A stretch of DNA of 64,000 nt, taken from the NCBI GenBank assembly GCA_964609675.1, contig CAZSRX010000008.1, forward strand, positions 1 to 64,000, in the 5' to 3' direction. Source of the DNA: CAZSRX01 sp964609675 [NCBI: uncultured Bacteroidota bacterium] (lineage in GTDB: Bacteria > CLD3 > SB21). Both the position numbers and the translations under genes were made by a program. This document shows positions 25,240 to 32,581 of the stretch, piece by piece. The number at the start of each line of letters is the position of its first letter. Within the stretch, counting starts at the first letter, position 1. Under the pieces are notes generated by a model. It saw only the letters and a program-made list of their open reading frames with translations. It was not told where the DNA came from and did no database searches.

Positions 25240-26760
25240 ATGCATCTGAAAAACGCTTCCCGATACAGCCTGCTCCTGTTGTTTTTGATTTCGTGCTCTT
25301 CCGCCCGGGAAACGGTTGATTTTACGCTGATTCACTGGAACGATTTCCATGCCGCTAATGTGCCCTATGAAATACGTAAATCCAAGTCGCCGAATGAAAA
25401 CCTCTATCGGGTCGGCGGTTCCGCCTATTTAAAAGCTTATCTGGATTCTCTGCGGCGGGTCCATCCCAATCCGATTTTAGTTTTCGCCGGTGATGATTTT
25501 CAGGGCAGCCCGATTTCGGGCTTCACCAGGGGACAGTCGCAGATCGATTTGATGGTTAGGCTCGGACCGGATGTATTGACGCCGGGTAACCATGAATTTG
25601 ATTACGGGGAATATCACCTGATGGAAATGCTAAGTAAAACCAGACTGAATTATATCTCCGCTAACCTATACCGCAAAAATGCCGACACTACGATATTTCC
25701 GCCTTACTGGATCAGGACTGTTGACGGCGTTACGATAGCCTTTATCGGAGGCACTACGGACGAACTGGACCGTCTGTGCCTGCCTATTAACATTGCCGAG
25801 TTATACACTAAACCGCTCAAGCAGGAACTGCGACGCACCGTGGATGCTCTGAAAAAAAGCCATCCGGATATTGCTGTGTGGATTGCAGTAACGCACGCCG
25901 GCTTTGAGGTGGACACAGCCCTTGCGCGTCAGATACCGGAGTTTGACCTCATCATAGGGAGCCACACCCATACCATCCTTTCGCACGCGGTAACAATCGG
26001 AAAAACGCATATCGTCCAGGCGGGCTCCCGCGGACGTTTTGTCGGGGAAGTTCGTATGCAATACAATAAAAAAGCCAAACGCCTGGAATCCATTAACTGC
26101 AAACTCATCGAAACGATCAATGCCGGTATAACGCCGGATTCCGCCGTAGCGGCTGTTGTAGAAAAACAGGAATCCATTTTAGGGAAACAACTGGATCAGG
26201 TAATCGGCGAACTGAAAGTGGACTGGAAACTGCCGCGGGATTTTCGTGAATCGGCCATCGGTAATTTCGAGACGGACCGTTTTCGGGAATATTTTAATGC
26301 GGATATCGCCTTTATGAATAACGGCGGATTCCGCCGGGAGCTTCCGGCCGGGCCGGTACGCCTGCGAGACATCTGGGAAATTAACCCCTTCAATAACTCC
26401 ATGGTCGGCATTTACGTAACGGGCGATCAAATCGTTCCCATGCTGGAATACGCTTTAAAAAATTCCGAATCGTCCCTACAAGCCAGCGGCATACGATATA
26501 CCGTCAGGCGGAACGGCAGCAACGACTATCGCGTAACCGAAATTACCGTCAACGGTCAACCGATTGAAGCCGGCCGGCGGTATCATGTCGTGATGAACAA
26601 TTACATGGGCATGCATCTGGAAAACATTTTCGGCCTGAGCAAAGAAAACCACGAGCTGAATGATTATGGAATATCCGACCGCGATATTATTATCGACGCC
26701 ATCCAGAAAATAAAAGTAATCGATCAGGGTTTGGACGGCCGCGTCCGGGTCGAACCCTAA
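25240..26760 (+). CDS. 5'-nucleotidase/UshA-family metallophosphatase lipoprotein
   Basis: A 506-aa exported enzyme. The signal peptide ends in LLFLISCSS, a lipobox, so it is probably outer-membrane or periplasm anchored. The N-terminal calcineurin-like metallophosphatase domain shows HWNDFH (32-37), AGDDFQGSP (about 82-90), PGNHEFDYG (about 112-120), an AVTHAG segment and GSHTHT (about 240-245), which together bind two metals. The C-terminal 5'-nucleotidase domain carries NNGGFRR and the substrate stack region INPFNNSM. It likely hydrolyses nucleotides or related phosphoesters outside the cytoplasm. It stands alone, divergent from the hydrolase gene. Confidence 0.92.
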   Translation: MHLKNASRYSLLLLFLISCSSARETVDFTLIHWNDFHAANVPYEIRKSKSPNENLYRVGGSAYLKAYLDSLRRVHPNPILVFAGDDFQGSPISGFTRGQSQIDLMVRLGPDVLTPGNHEFDYGEYHLMEMLSKTRLNYISANLYRKNADTTIFPPYWIRTVDGVTIAFIGGTTDELDRLCLPINIAELYTKPLKQELRRTVDALKKSHPDIAVWIAVTHAGFEVDTALARQIPEFDLIIGSHTHTILSHAVTIGKTHIVQAGSRGRFVGEVRMQYNKKAKRLESINCKLIETINAGITPDSAVAAVVEKQESILGKQLDQVIGELKVDWKLPRDFRESAIGNFETDRFREYFNADIAFMNNGGFRRELPAGPVRLRDIWEINPFNNSMVGIYVTGDQIVPMLEYALKNSESSLQASGIRYTVRRNGSNDYRVTEITVNGQPIEAGRRYHVVMNNYMGMHLENIFGLSKENHELNDYGISDRDIIIDAIQKIKVIDQGLDGRVRVEP

Positions 26761-26855
26761 ACGCCGGTCAAACGTAAGGGCCGGGTTTCCCCGGACTCTT
26801 GGCGCGCAGGCGTAGCCGTCCCCAACCGGTTTTTTTCAATAAAAAACAATTGGAC

Positions 26856-26884
26856 TTGATTATAAAGTCGTTTATTAGTATGTT
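26856..26884 (+). promoter_or_regulatory. Promoter-like sequence of the arsR unit
   Basis: TTGATT (26856-26861), 17-nt spacer, TATGTT (26879-26884). The operator-like palindrome begins 2 nt downstream, so a bound repressor would block initiation. Confidence 0.45.
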
Positions 26885-26885
26885 T

Positions 26886-26909
26886 ATATATGAACATATA
26901 TTCATATAT
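26886..26909. promoter_or_regulatory. ArsR/SmtB-type operator
   Basis: A perfect 9-nt inverted repeat ATATATGAA/TTCATATAT separated by CATATA. The spacing and the ATGAA...TTCAT core match the imperfect 12-2-12 operators bound by SmtB/ZiaR-type repressors. It lies 37 bp upstream of the repressor gene, over the predicted transcription start. Confidence 0.72.
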
Positions 26910-26946
26910 GGTATTTAAACATCCGCTCATTGCCGCCAAATAACCG

Positions 26947-27327
26947 ATGAAACCCATCCCTAAAATGCCGCGAAAAAAGCCAACGCTTGCAGCCGCCAAA
27001 CCGGTACGCCGGTCCCGGCCGGCTAACACACGCCATAACCTCCCGGACGAAGAGGAAATCACCGCTCTCGCCGAAACCTTTGCCGCGCTCAGCGATCCCA
27101 CGCGCCTTAAGATTGTTCGGGTGCTTCAGAATCAGGAACTCTGTGTGCAGAAACTGGCCGACCGTCTGAAACTCAGTCCTTCCGCGATTTCGCACCAATT
27201 ACGCTTATTAAGAACCCAGCGGCTCGTTAAATGTCGGCGCGACGGCCAGCAGGCGTTTTACACGCTGGACGACGATCATATCTTTTCCCTGCTCCGCGAC
27301 GCCACCGAACATATCCACGAAAAGTAA
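26947..27327 (+). CDS. ArsR/SmtB-family metal-responsive repressor
   Basis: A 126-aa winged-helix repressor. After a basic, Pro-rich N-terminal tail (about 1-30) comes the ArsR fold: LSDPTRLKIVRVLQ, ELCVQKLADRL and the recognition helix SPSAISHQLRLLR. The C-terminal alpha-5 helix keeps the zinc-site pattern of SmtB: D-x-H, then His 11 residues later, then Glu 3 further (in DDDHIFSLLRDATEHIHE). The alpha-3 site has only one Cys (ELCV), so an alpha-5 zinc or similar sensor is more likely than a Cys-rich cadmium or arsenic sensor. It starts downstream of a matching operator and 13 bp before the permease gene that it probably controls. Confidence 0.93.
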   Translation: MKPIPKMPRKKPTLAAAKPVRRSRPANTRHNLPDEEEITALAETFAALSDPTRLKIVRVLQNQELCVQKLADRLKLSPSAISHQLRLLRTQRLVKCRRDGQQAFYTLDDDHIFSLLRDATEHIHEK

Positions 27328-27340
27328 TGAAAGCCCCTCC

Positions 27341-28486
27341 ATGTCAACGGAACTCTTAGCGTCTTACGGATCGGCCCTCTGGGAGGTGCTGATGGACGTT
27401 TCCGTTTATTTTTTGATGGGTCTCTTCGGCGCCGGTCTGATCCGCGCGTTCACGGATGAAAAAAAAATCGCCCGCCACATAGGCCGGAATAATTTCGCCT
27501 CTGTGTTCAAAGCCTCGGTTATGGGTATCCCGCTGCCGTTGTGCTCGTGCAGCGTGGTTCCGGTGGCGTTGTCGCTACGTAAGCAGGGCGCGAGCAAGGG
27601 CGCCACAACCAGTTTCCTGATTGCCACGCCGGAATCAGGCGCCGATTCGGTCGTGGTATCCTATGCGCTGTTAGACCCGCTGATGACGGTCTTCCGTCCG
27701 TTGGCGGCCTTCATTACCGCTTTGGTCGCCGGTATGGCGGAAATCTGGTTCGGCGTAAAACCGGCATCACCCCCTCCACAGCCTACGGCCGCTGCGCCGC
27801 AAGCGATTGACCTGCCGACCGATGCGGAATGCGGCTGTACCGGCGGCCGCTGCGCCGAAAAACCGGACCGCACTGCCATCTCCCTACCCTCGCGCCTCAT
27901 CGGCGGCTTAAAATACGCTTTCGGCGACCTGTTGAAAGATCTTGCCCCGTATTTTCTCGTCGGTTTGATGCTGGCGGCGGCCGTGTCGGCGTTCATTCCC
28001 GAACGATGGTTTACGGATAACTATACGGCGGAATGGCAGGGCATGGTGATGATGCTGGCGCTCGGCATTCCCGTCTATGTCTGCGCGACTGCTTCCACAC
28101 CGGTCGCCGCGGCGTTCATTCTGAAAGGCGTTTCACCCGGCGCCGCGCTGGTATTCCTCCTGGCCGGCCCCGCCACCAATCTGGCCACGCTGTCCGTCAT
28201 CCGCCGATCGCTGGGCATGCGCTCCACGGTCATATACCTTATCGCAATCGCTGCGGTCGCGTTGCTGATGGGTACCCTGCTGAATGCCGTGTACGCGTAC
28301 ACGGCCTTTTCGGTTACGGCAAATTTCGGCGAAGCCGCGGAATGGATGCCGCAATGGCTGCGGGCGACATGCGGTCTGGCGCTGTCTCTTATCCTGCTAT
28401 GGCTCACGGCAACAACCGTGTATCGGAACTTCATGCGCCCAAAAAAACGCCCCTTACCGTTGACCAATCTCAAAAAGCAGATATAA
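27341..28486 (+). CDS. SO_0444-type Cu/Zn efflux permease
   Basis: A 381-aa inner-membrane permease of the DUF318/ArsP-like superfamily, closest by motif to the SO_0444 type. Two homologous bundles of membrane helices are present. The first holds GIPLPLCSCSVVPVALSLR (about 62-80), with three neighbouring Cys/Ser positions that mark this group; the second holds GIPVYVCATASTPVAAAF. The cytoplasmic linker between them has a CGCTGGRC motif (about 163-170) that could hand metal to the pore. It probably exports zinc, copper or a similar ion under control of the adjacent repressor. Proline-rich segments precede the Cys motif. The exact metal is inferred. Confidence 0.9.
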   Translation: MSTELLASYGSALWEVLMDVSVYFLMGLFGAGLIRAFTDEKKIARHIGRNNFASVFKASVMGIPLPLCSCSVVPVALSLRKQGASKGATTSFLIATPESGADSVVVSYALLDPLMTVFRPLAAFITALVAGMAEIWFGVKPASPPPQPTAAAPQAIDLPTDAECGCTGGRCAEKPDRTAISLPSRLIGGLKYAFGDLLKDLAPYFLVGLMLAAAVSAFIPERWFTDNYTAEWQGMVMMLALGIPVYVCATASTPVAAAFILKGVSPGAALVFLLAGPATNLATLSVIRRSLGMRSTVIYLIAIAAVALLMGTLLNAVYAYTAFSVTANFGEAAEWMPQWLRATCGLALSLILLWLTATTVYRNFMRPKKRPLPLTNLKKQI

Positions 28487-28514
28487 TATAAAATCGCTGT
28501 GGTATAAAAACCGC

Positions 28515-28543
28515 TTGACTAATCCTAAATTATTCTATAATCT
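28515..28543 (+). promoter_or_regulatory. Promoter-like sequence of the T9SS cargo genes
   Basis: TTGACT (28515-28520) followed either by TATAAT after 15 nt (28536-28541) or by TAATCT after 17 nt (28538-28543). It lies 45 nt before the M14 peptidase ATG. Confidence 0.55.
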
Positions 28544-28587
28544 TTTTTGTAATATTAACTTTAATATGATTACGTAAAGGCATCTTT

Positions 28588-31020
28588 ATGAACCTCGTTG
28601 TGAAAAAATCAGCGCTTGCGGCAGGCATGATAGCCGTTATCCTTTCGTTGTTAATTACCGCGTTTAATGGTTCTTCTAAAGGCGACCCGTCAAAATATTC
28701 CGAAATCAGAATTTTTGTAACGGCCCAGGAACAGGTAAAGAGACTGGCTGAAATGGGTTTTTATTTCAGCGAAGCCAAACGGGAAAAGAACGCGTTGGTT
28801 ACCGTCGTTAACCAAGACGAACTGGCGATCATCCGGAAAAGCGGCATTCCTTATGAAATCATCGTTGAGGATGTCGTCGAAGCATTCAACCGCCGGCCGA
28901 AGTTGTCGAAAAATGAGTTAAATGCACTGGAGCGGCAAATGAAAGATACGTACGGCATCGAGGGATTCGGTTTCGGCAGTATGGCGGGATTTTACACGTG
29001 GCCGGAAATAATTACTAAATTAGATACCATGCATCTGCAGTATCCGAACCTCACCACAGCCAAGCAGTCCATAGGGACTACGATTGAAGGCCGCCCCATC
29101 TACGCCATGAAAATATCCGCCAATCCCGAAGTCAATGACCCGACCAAGCCGGAGGCGCTGTACACGGCGATGATTCACGCGCGCGAGCCCCAGGCCATGA
29201 TGACGGTGATGTATTATATGTATTATTTGCTCGAAAATTACGGTGTCGATGATGAAGTCACTTATTTACTGGATCACCGTCAGTTATGGTTTGTGCCGTG
29301 CTGTAATCCGGATGGTTATGAATATAACCGGACGACCAATCCAACGGGCGGGGGTCAATGGCGTAAGAACCGGCGGAATAACGGTGATGGCAGTTACGGT
29401 ATCGATTTAAACCGGAATTACGGCACATACAGTTACTGGAATTCTTCCAATGGCGGTTCCAGCACTTCCCCGAGCAGTGATACCTATCGCGGCGTCTCAC
29501 CGTTTTCCGAACCCGAGAACCAGGCTATACGTGATTTCTGCAATGCACGTCAGTTTAAAACGGCTTTGAATTACCATACTTACAGCAATCTGTTGATTTA
29601 TCCCTGGGCATGGATTGATCCCACGCCGACTCCGGATTCGGCTTATTTCAATTACTACTCCAATACGATGGTCCAGTGGAATGGATATGAACCGGGCACG
29701 GCAACGACCACCGTCGGTTACGCCGTTCGGGGAAGTTCCGATGATTGGATGTATAATGACTCTGTCGGCGCGCATCCCAAAATTCTTGCCATGACACCGG
29801 AAGTGGGAACAACGGGTTTCTGGCCGTCACAATCGGAAATATTCCCCCTTGCCGAGGAAAACCTGAAACCGAATTTGTTTTATTCCTTTGTCGCGGGAAA
29901 ATACGCTAAAGTGAATACGGTCGTTACAAGCAAGGCGACTTATGTGCCCGGCGATTCGGGAACGATTAAAATTCCCGTTCAGAATATCGGCGTTATTTCC
30001 GATATCAGCATGAATTATGATCTCACCACGAATCACACCGGCATCACACTGTACAATACAACAGGAAATCTTTCCCAGACCCAGTTCCGTGAAATTGACA
30101 CGATTGTCATTCCCTTCCGGCTGGCGAATGATATCCCTTCCAGTTGCGCGTTCTCCAATCCATTTACCTTGACGCTCGACGGCTCGGTTATTTATCGCAC
30201 AGCCGTCAGCATTCTGGTCGGCAGTCCTACCGCGACCGTGTTATCCGACAACGCTGAGACCGAGACCAACAATTGGAGTACAGCCGGTTCCACAAACGGC
30301 ACCTGGGCAAAAACCGCGAGCCAGTCGCATTCGCCGTCAAATTCCTTTACCGACAGCCCTTCCGGTCAGTACCTGAACAACGCGAACGCGATGATGACGT
30401 TAATCGGTTCTCTGAATTGTACAAACATTTCCGGAGCGACTTTTAAGTTTTGGGAACGTTACGATACCGAATCGGGTTATGATTACTGCAATGTTGACAT
30501 TTCCACTAACGGCGGTTCATCCTGGATAAGCCTGGCAAGATACAGCGGCACCAACACGACGTGGCATGAGCGCAGTTATGATATATCATCCCTGGTTGCC
30601 GGTAAAAATAATGTCAAGATTCGTTTCAAACTGACCAGCGATGGTTATCTCACTGCCGACGGATGGTACGTGGACGATATTCTCATTACCGGTTATCAGA
30701 GCGCGCCGGTTGTCGGAGTTAATGATAATGAGACTAAACCCGCCGCTTATTCACTGAGTCAGAATTATCCGAATCCTTTCAATCCCTCTACAGTGATCAG
30801 TTATCAGTTAGCAGTTAACAGTAAAGTGTCGCTGAAGATTTATAACCTGCTCGGACAGGAAGTATGTACGCTGGTTAACGCTCATCAGAAAGCGGGAACC
30901 CATTCCGTGTTCTGGGACGGCACAAATAATCACGGCCATGCCGTCAGCAGCGGGATTTATTTTTATCGTCTGAAAGCGGGCGCATTTACGCAATCCAGGA
31001 AAATGTTACTCGTGAGGTAG
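28588..31020 (+). CDS. Secreted zinc carboxypeptidase (M14) with T9SS sorting domain
   Basis: An 810-aa secreted metallopeptidase. A signal peptide (about 8-26) and a propeptide-like region (about 30-125) precede the M14 domain. Zinc ligands are H197 and E200 (HAREP) and H330 (NYHTY); E405 in TPEVGT is the catalytic Glu; Arg in DLNRNYG helps bind the substrate carboxylate. A beta-rich middle region and a MAM/immune-inhibitor-A-like lectin fold (about 560-705, ending DGWYVDDILITGY) follow. The C-terminus (from about 725, NYPNPFNPST ... SRKMLLVR) is a type A T9SS sorting signal that directs export and surface anchoring. The next cargo gene starts 4 bp later. Confidence 0.95.
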   Translation: MNLVVKKSALAAGMIAVILSLLITAFNGSSKGDPSKYSEIRIFVTAQEQVKRLAEMGFYFSEAKREKNALVTVVNQDELAIIRKSGIPYEIIVEDVVEAFNRRPKLSKNELNALERQMKDTYGIEGFGFGSMAGFYTWPEIITKLDTMHLQYPNLTTAKQSIGTTIEGRPIYAMKISANPEVNDPTKPEALYTAMIHAREPQAMMTVMYYMYYLLENYGVDDEVTYLLDHRQLWFVPCCNPDGYEYNRTTNPTGGGQWRKNRRNNGDGSYGIDLNRNYGTYSYWNSSNGGSSTSPSSDTYRGVSPFSEPENQAIRDFCNARQFKTALNYHTYSNLLIYPWAWIDPTPTPDSAYFNYYSNTMVQWNGYEPGTATTTVGYAVRGSSDDWMYNDSVGAHPKILAMTPEVGTTGFWPSQSEIFPLAEENLKPNLFYSFVAGKYAKVNTVVTSKATYVPGDSGTIKIPVQNIGVISDISMNYDLTTNHTGITLYNTTGNLSQTQFREIDTIVIPFRLANDIPSSCAFSNPFTLTLDGSVIYRTAVSILVGSPTATVLSDNAETETNNWSTAGSTNGTWAKTASQSHSPSNSFTDSPSGQYLNNANAMMTLIGSLNCTNISGATFKFWERYDTESGYDYCNVDISTNGGSSWISLARYSGTNTTWHERSYDISSLVAGKNNVKIRFKLTSDGYLTADGWYVDDILITGYQSAPVVGVNDNETKPAAYSLSQNYPNPFNPSTVISYQLAVNSKVSLKIYNLLGQEVCTLVNAHQKAGTHSVFWDGTNNHGHAVSSGIYFYRLKAGAFTQSRKMLLVR
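30791..30825 (+). repeat. In-frame 7-bp tandem repeats in the sorting-domain coding region (copy 1)
   Basis: Five successive heptamers of the form CAGTTAN (CAGTGAT, CAGTTAT, CAGTTAG, CAGTTAA, CAGTAAA) encode the segment VISYQLAVNSK of the sorting domain. The same phase and position recur in the next gene. Confidence 0.75.
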
Positions 31021-31024
31021 AACG

Positions 31025-32218
31025 ATGAAAAAAATCGGCGTTCTGATTCTGGTCGCGGTATGTAACGCCGCCGCCGTTTATTCGCAGGGAATGCTCATTA
31101 ATCACGCATGCGCGGATTTAACAGCTGTTCCGGCCGCGTGGATTGATTCCGCCAAGACAAAACTCAAAGTCACGTATCAGCACACTTCGCACGGCAGTCA
31201 GTTAATCAGCGGGATTAACGCCATCGCAACCACACATGGAGGCGTCTATAACTTTACCAGTTCCGGCTGGGGCATCGATTCGACCGTATTCCTGAATGAT
31301 TACGGCATGCCCGGCGCAAATGATCTGGGCCATAACGGCGATCTGGCATGGCGCGACGCCACGATCAGCGCGCTGAACGACCCGGAATGCAACCGCAACG
31401 TGGTGATGTGGTCCTGGTGCGGCGGCGTCAGCGACAACGACTCGGCGGGCATCTATACGTATCTTAACGCAATGTCCACGCTGGAAGACAGCTTTCCCGG
31501 CGTTAAATTTATTTATATGACTGGCCATCTTGACGGAAGCGGCGTAACCGGAAACCTGAACCGAATGAACAACCTGATTCGAAATTATTGCGCCGCCAAC
31601 AATAAAATTTTATTTGATTTTGCCGATATTGAAAGCTACGCGCCGGGTCAACCGCAGAATTACATGGAATGGTGCGGACTGGACGGACTGAATTACGACT
31701 CGACCTGCAATAACCCGTGGAGCGGGCCTAACTGGGGCGAGCAGTGGGTCGCCCAGCATCCGTCGCATCCATACGTCGCGGACATCGCCGCCTGCACCGA
31801 ATGCGCTCACAGCGACGCGCCGAATCAGGCTAAACTGAATTGCATTTTAAAAGGCAACGCCTTCTGGCATCTCATGGCGCGCCTGGCCGGGTGGAATCCT
31901 TCGACCACCGATATCCATGATGAAACAACCCGCCTCCCTGAATATGTTTCGCTTTCGCAGAATTTTCCCAATCCGTTCAATCCCTCTACCGTCATCGGCT
32001 ACCAGTTAGCGGTTAGCGGTAAAGTATCGCTGAAGATATATAATCTGCAGGGACAGGTAGTGTGTACGCTGGTCGAAGCTACCCAAAACGCGGGTTATCA
32101 TTCTGTGAACTGGGACGGCAGGAATGAGGACGGCCGCGCGGTCAGCAGTGGCATCTATATTTACCGGCTGAAAGCGGGCGCCTTTACCCAATCCAGGAAA
32201 ATGACGCTTTTACGTTAA
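31025..32218 (+). CDS. Secreted protein of unknown function with T9SS sorting domain
   Basis: A 397-aa exported protein. A signal peptide (about 4-21, ending VYSQ) is followed by an unrecognised mature domain (about 22-295). This is rich in Trp, Asn and Gly, with HTSHGSQL near residue 52 and two Cys-containing segments (SWCGG and AACTECAHSD) that could form disulfides or bind metal. A Ser-His arrangement like an SGNH hydrolase is conceivable but not demonstrable. The C-terminus (from about 310, NFPNPFNPST ... SRKMTLLR) is a type A T9SS sorting domain, clearly homologous at DNA level to that of the upstream peptidase gene. The genes are 4 bp apart and surely co-transcribed. Confidence 0.9.
   Translation: MKKIGVLILVAVCNAAAVYSQGMLINHACADLTAVPAAWIDSAKTKLKVTYQHTSHGSQLISGINAIATTHGGVYNFTSSGWGIDSTVFLNDYGMPGANDLGHNGDLAWRDATISALNDPECNRNVVMWSWCGGVSDNDSAGIYTYLNAMSTLEDSFPGVKFIYMTGHLDGSGVTGNLNRMNNLIRNYCAANNKILFDFADIESYAPGQPQNYMEWCGLDGLNYDSTCNNPWSGPNWGEQWVAQHPSHPYVADIAACTECAHSDAPNQAKLNCILKGNAFWHLMARLAGWNPSTTDIHDETTRLPEYVSLSQNFPNPFNPSTVIGYQLAVSGKVSLKIYNLQGQVVCTLVEATQNAGYHSVNWDGRNEDGRAVSSGIYIYRLKAGAFTQSRKMTLLR
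32003..32023 (+). repeat. In-frame 7-bp tandem repeats in the sorting-domain coding region (copy 2)
   Basis: Three heptamers (CAGTTAG, CGGTTAG, CGGTAAA) in the same reading phase and at the same place in the sorting domain as in the upstream cargo gene, encoding QLAVSGK. Confidence 0.65.
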
Positions 32219-32289
32219 CGGCGCGTCCATACGCCGCTTGCGTCACGCCTAACCTTTTACGTTCGGCAAAAAATGTAAATACGAACTTG

Positions 32290-32501
32290 AAGGACACGCG
32301 CGAAAAGCTGACGCGCGTATCGCGCAAGATAAAAGAAAAATCGTATCCATCATTATAAGAGCCGGTAGGTCATACGAAGGATGCGATAGACCCGAGTGGG
32401 TATAGGATTCTATTTTGAGTAAGCCAGTGAAGAACGCATCGCGCGCGGCGAATGTTAATGTTGGCCTCAAAATACCGCTAATCGCGCCTATCGATTTTTT
32501 T
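32290..32501 (+). ncRNA. Candidate structured RNA (or folded 3' UTR of the T9SS cargo transcript)
   Basis: Four helices in a row and a terminal short hairpin followed by seven T residues suggest a folded transcript ending near 32501. No promoter is obvious at its 5' side, so it may be the 3' untranslated end of the cargo mRNA. It does not match RNase P RNA, tmRNA, SRP RNA or 6S RNA by their conserved motifs. Low confidence. Confidence 0.3.
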
Positions 32502-32511
32502 CAAAAATTCC

Positions 32512-32540
32512 TTGTGCTTATCGATACTTTTGTATATTAT
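32512..32540 (+). promoter_or_regulatory. Promoter-like sequence of typA
   Basis: TTGTGC (32512-32517), 17-nt spacer, TATTAT (32535-32540), 41 nt upstream of the typA ATG. Confidence 0.55.
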
Positions 32541-32581
32541 CCCCCGCTTGATTAAAAAACGTATCAAAAATACAGAATGGC

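Larger units (their letters stand above)
32219..32581. other. Gene-free stretch with nested inverted repeats
   Basis: This 363-bp gap between the second T9SS cargo gene and typA has no convincing reading frame. It contains a stem at 32296-32302/32312-32318 (ACGCGCG), a 9-bp pairing at 32340-32348/32379-32387 with one G-T pair, a hairpin at 32390-32401 (ACCC/GGGT), and a helix of 9 plus 4 bp at 32411-32426/32462-32474. A small hairpin with a T-run follows at 32480-32501. The typA promoter lies after these. Confidence 0.5.

Noticed and set aside
26781-26794. Hairpin CCGGG/CCCGG after the nucleotidase gene as a terminator
   Set aside because: Only 5 bp and not followed by a T-run.
32249-32470. 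73-codon frame on the minus strand in the gap before typA
   Set aside because: The stretch shows paired stems rather than coding features and there is no ribosome-binding site.
32340-32480. RNase P RNA, because GCCAGTGA...TGGC looks like part of it
   Set aside because: The universally conserved parts (GAGGAAAGTCC and the AGATGAATGACTGTCC region) are absent and the length does not fit.
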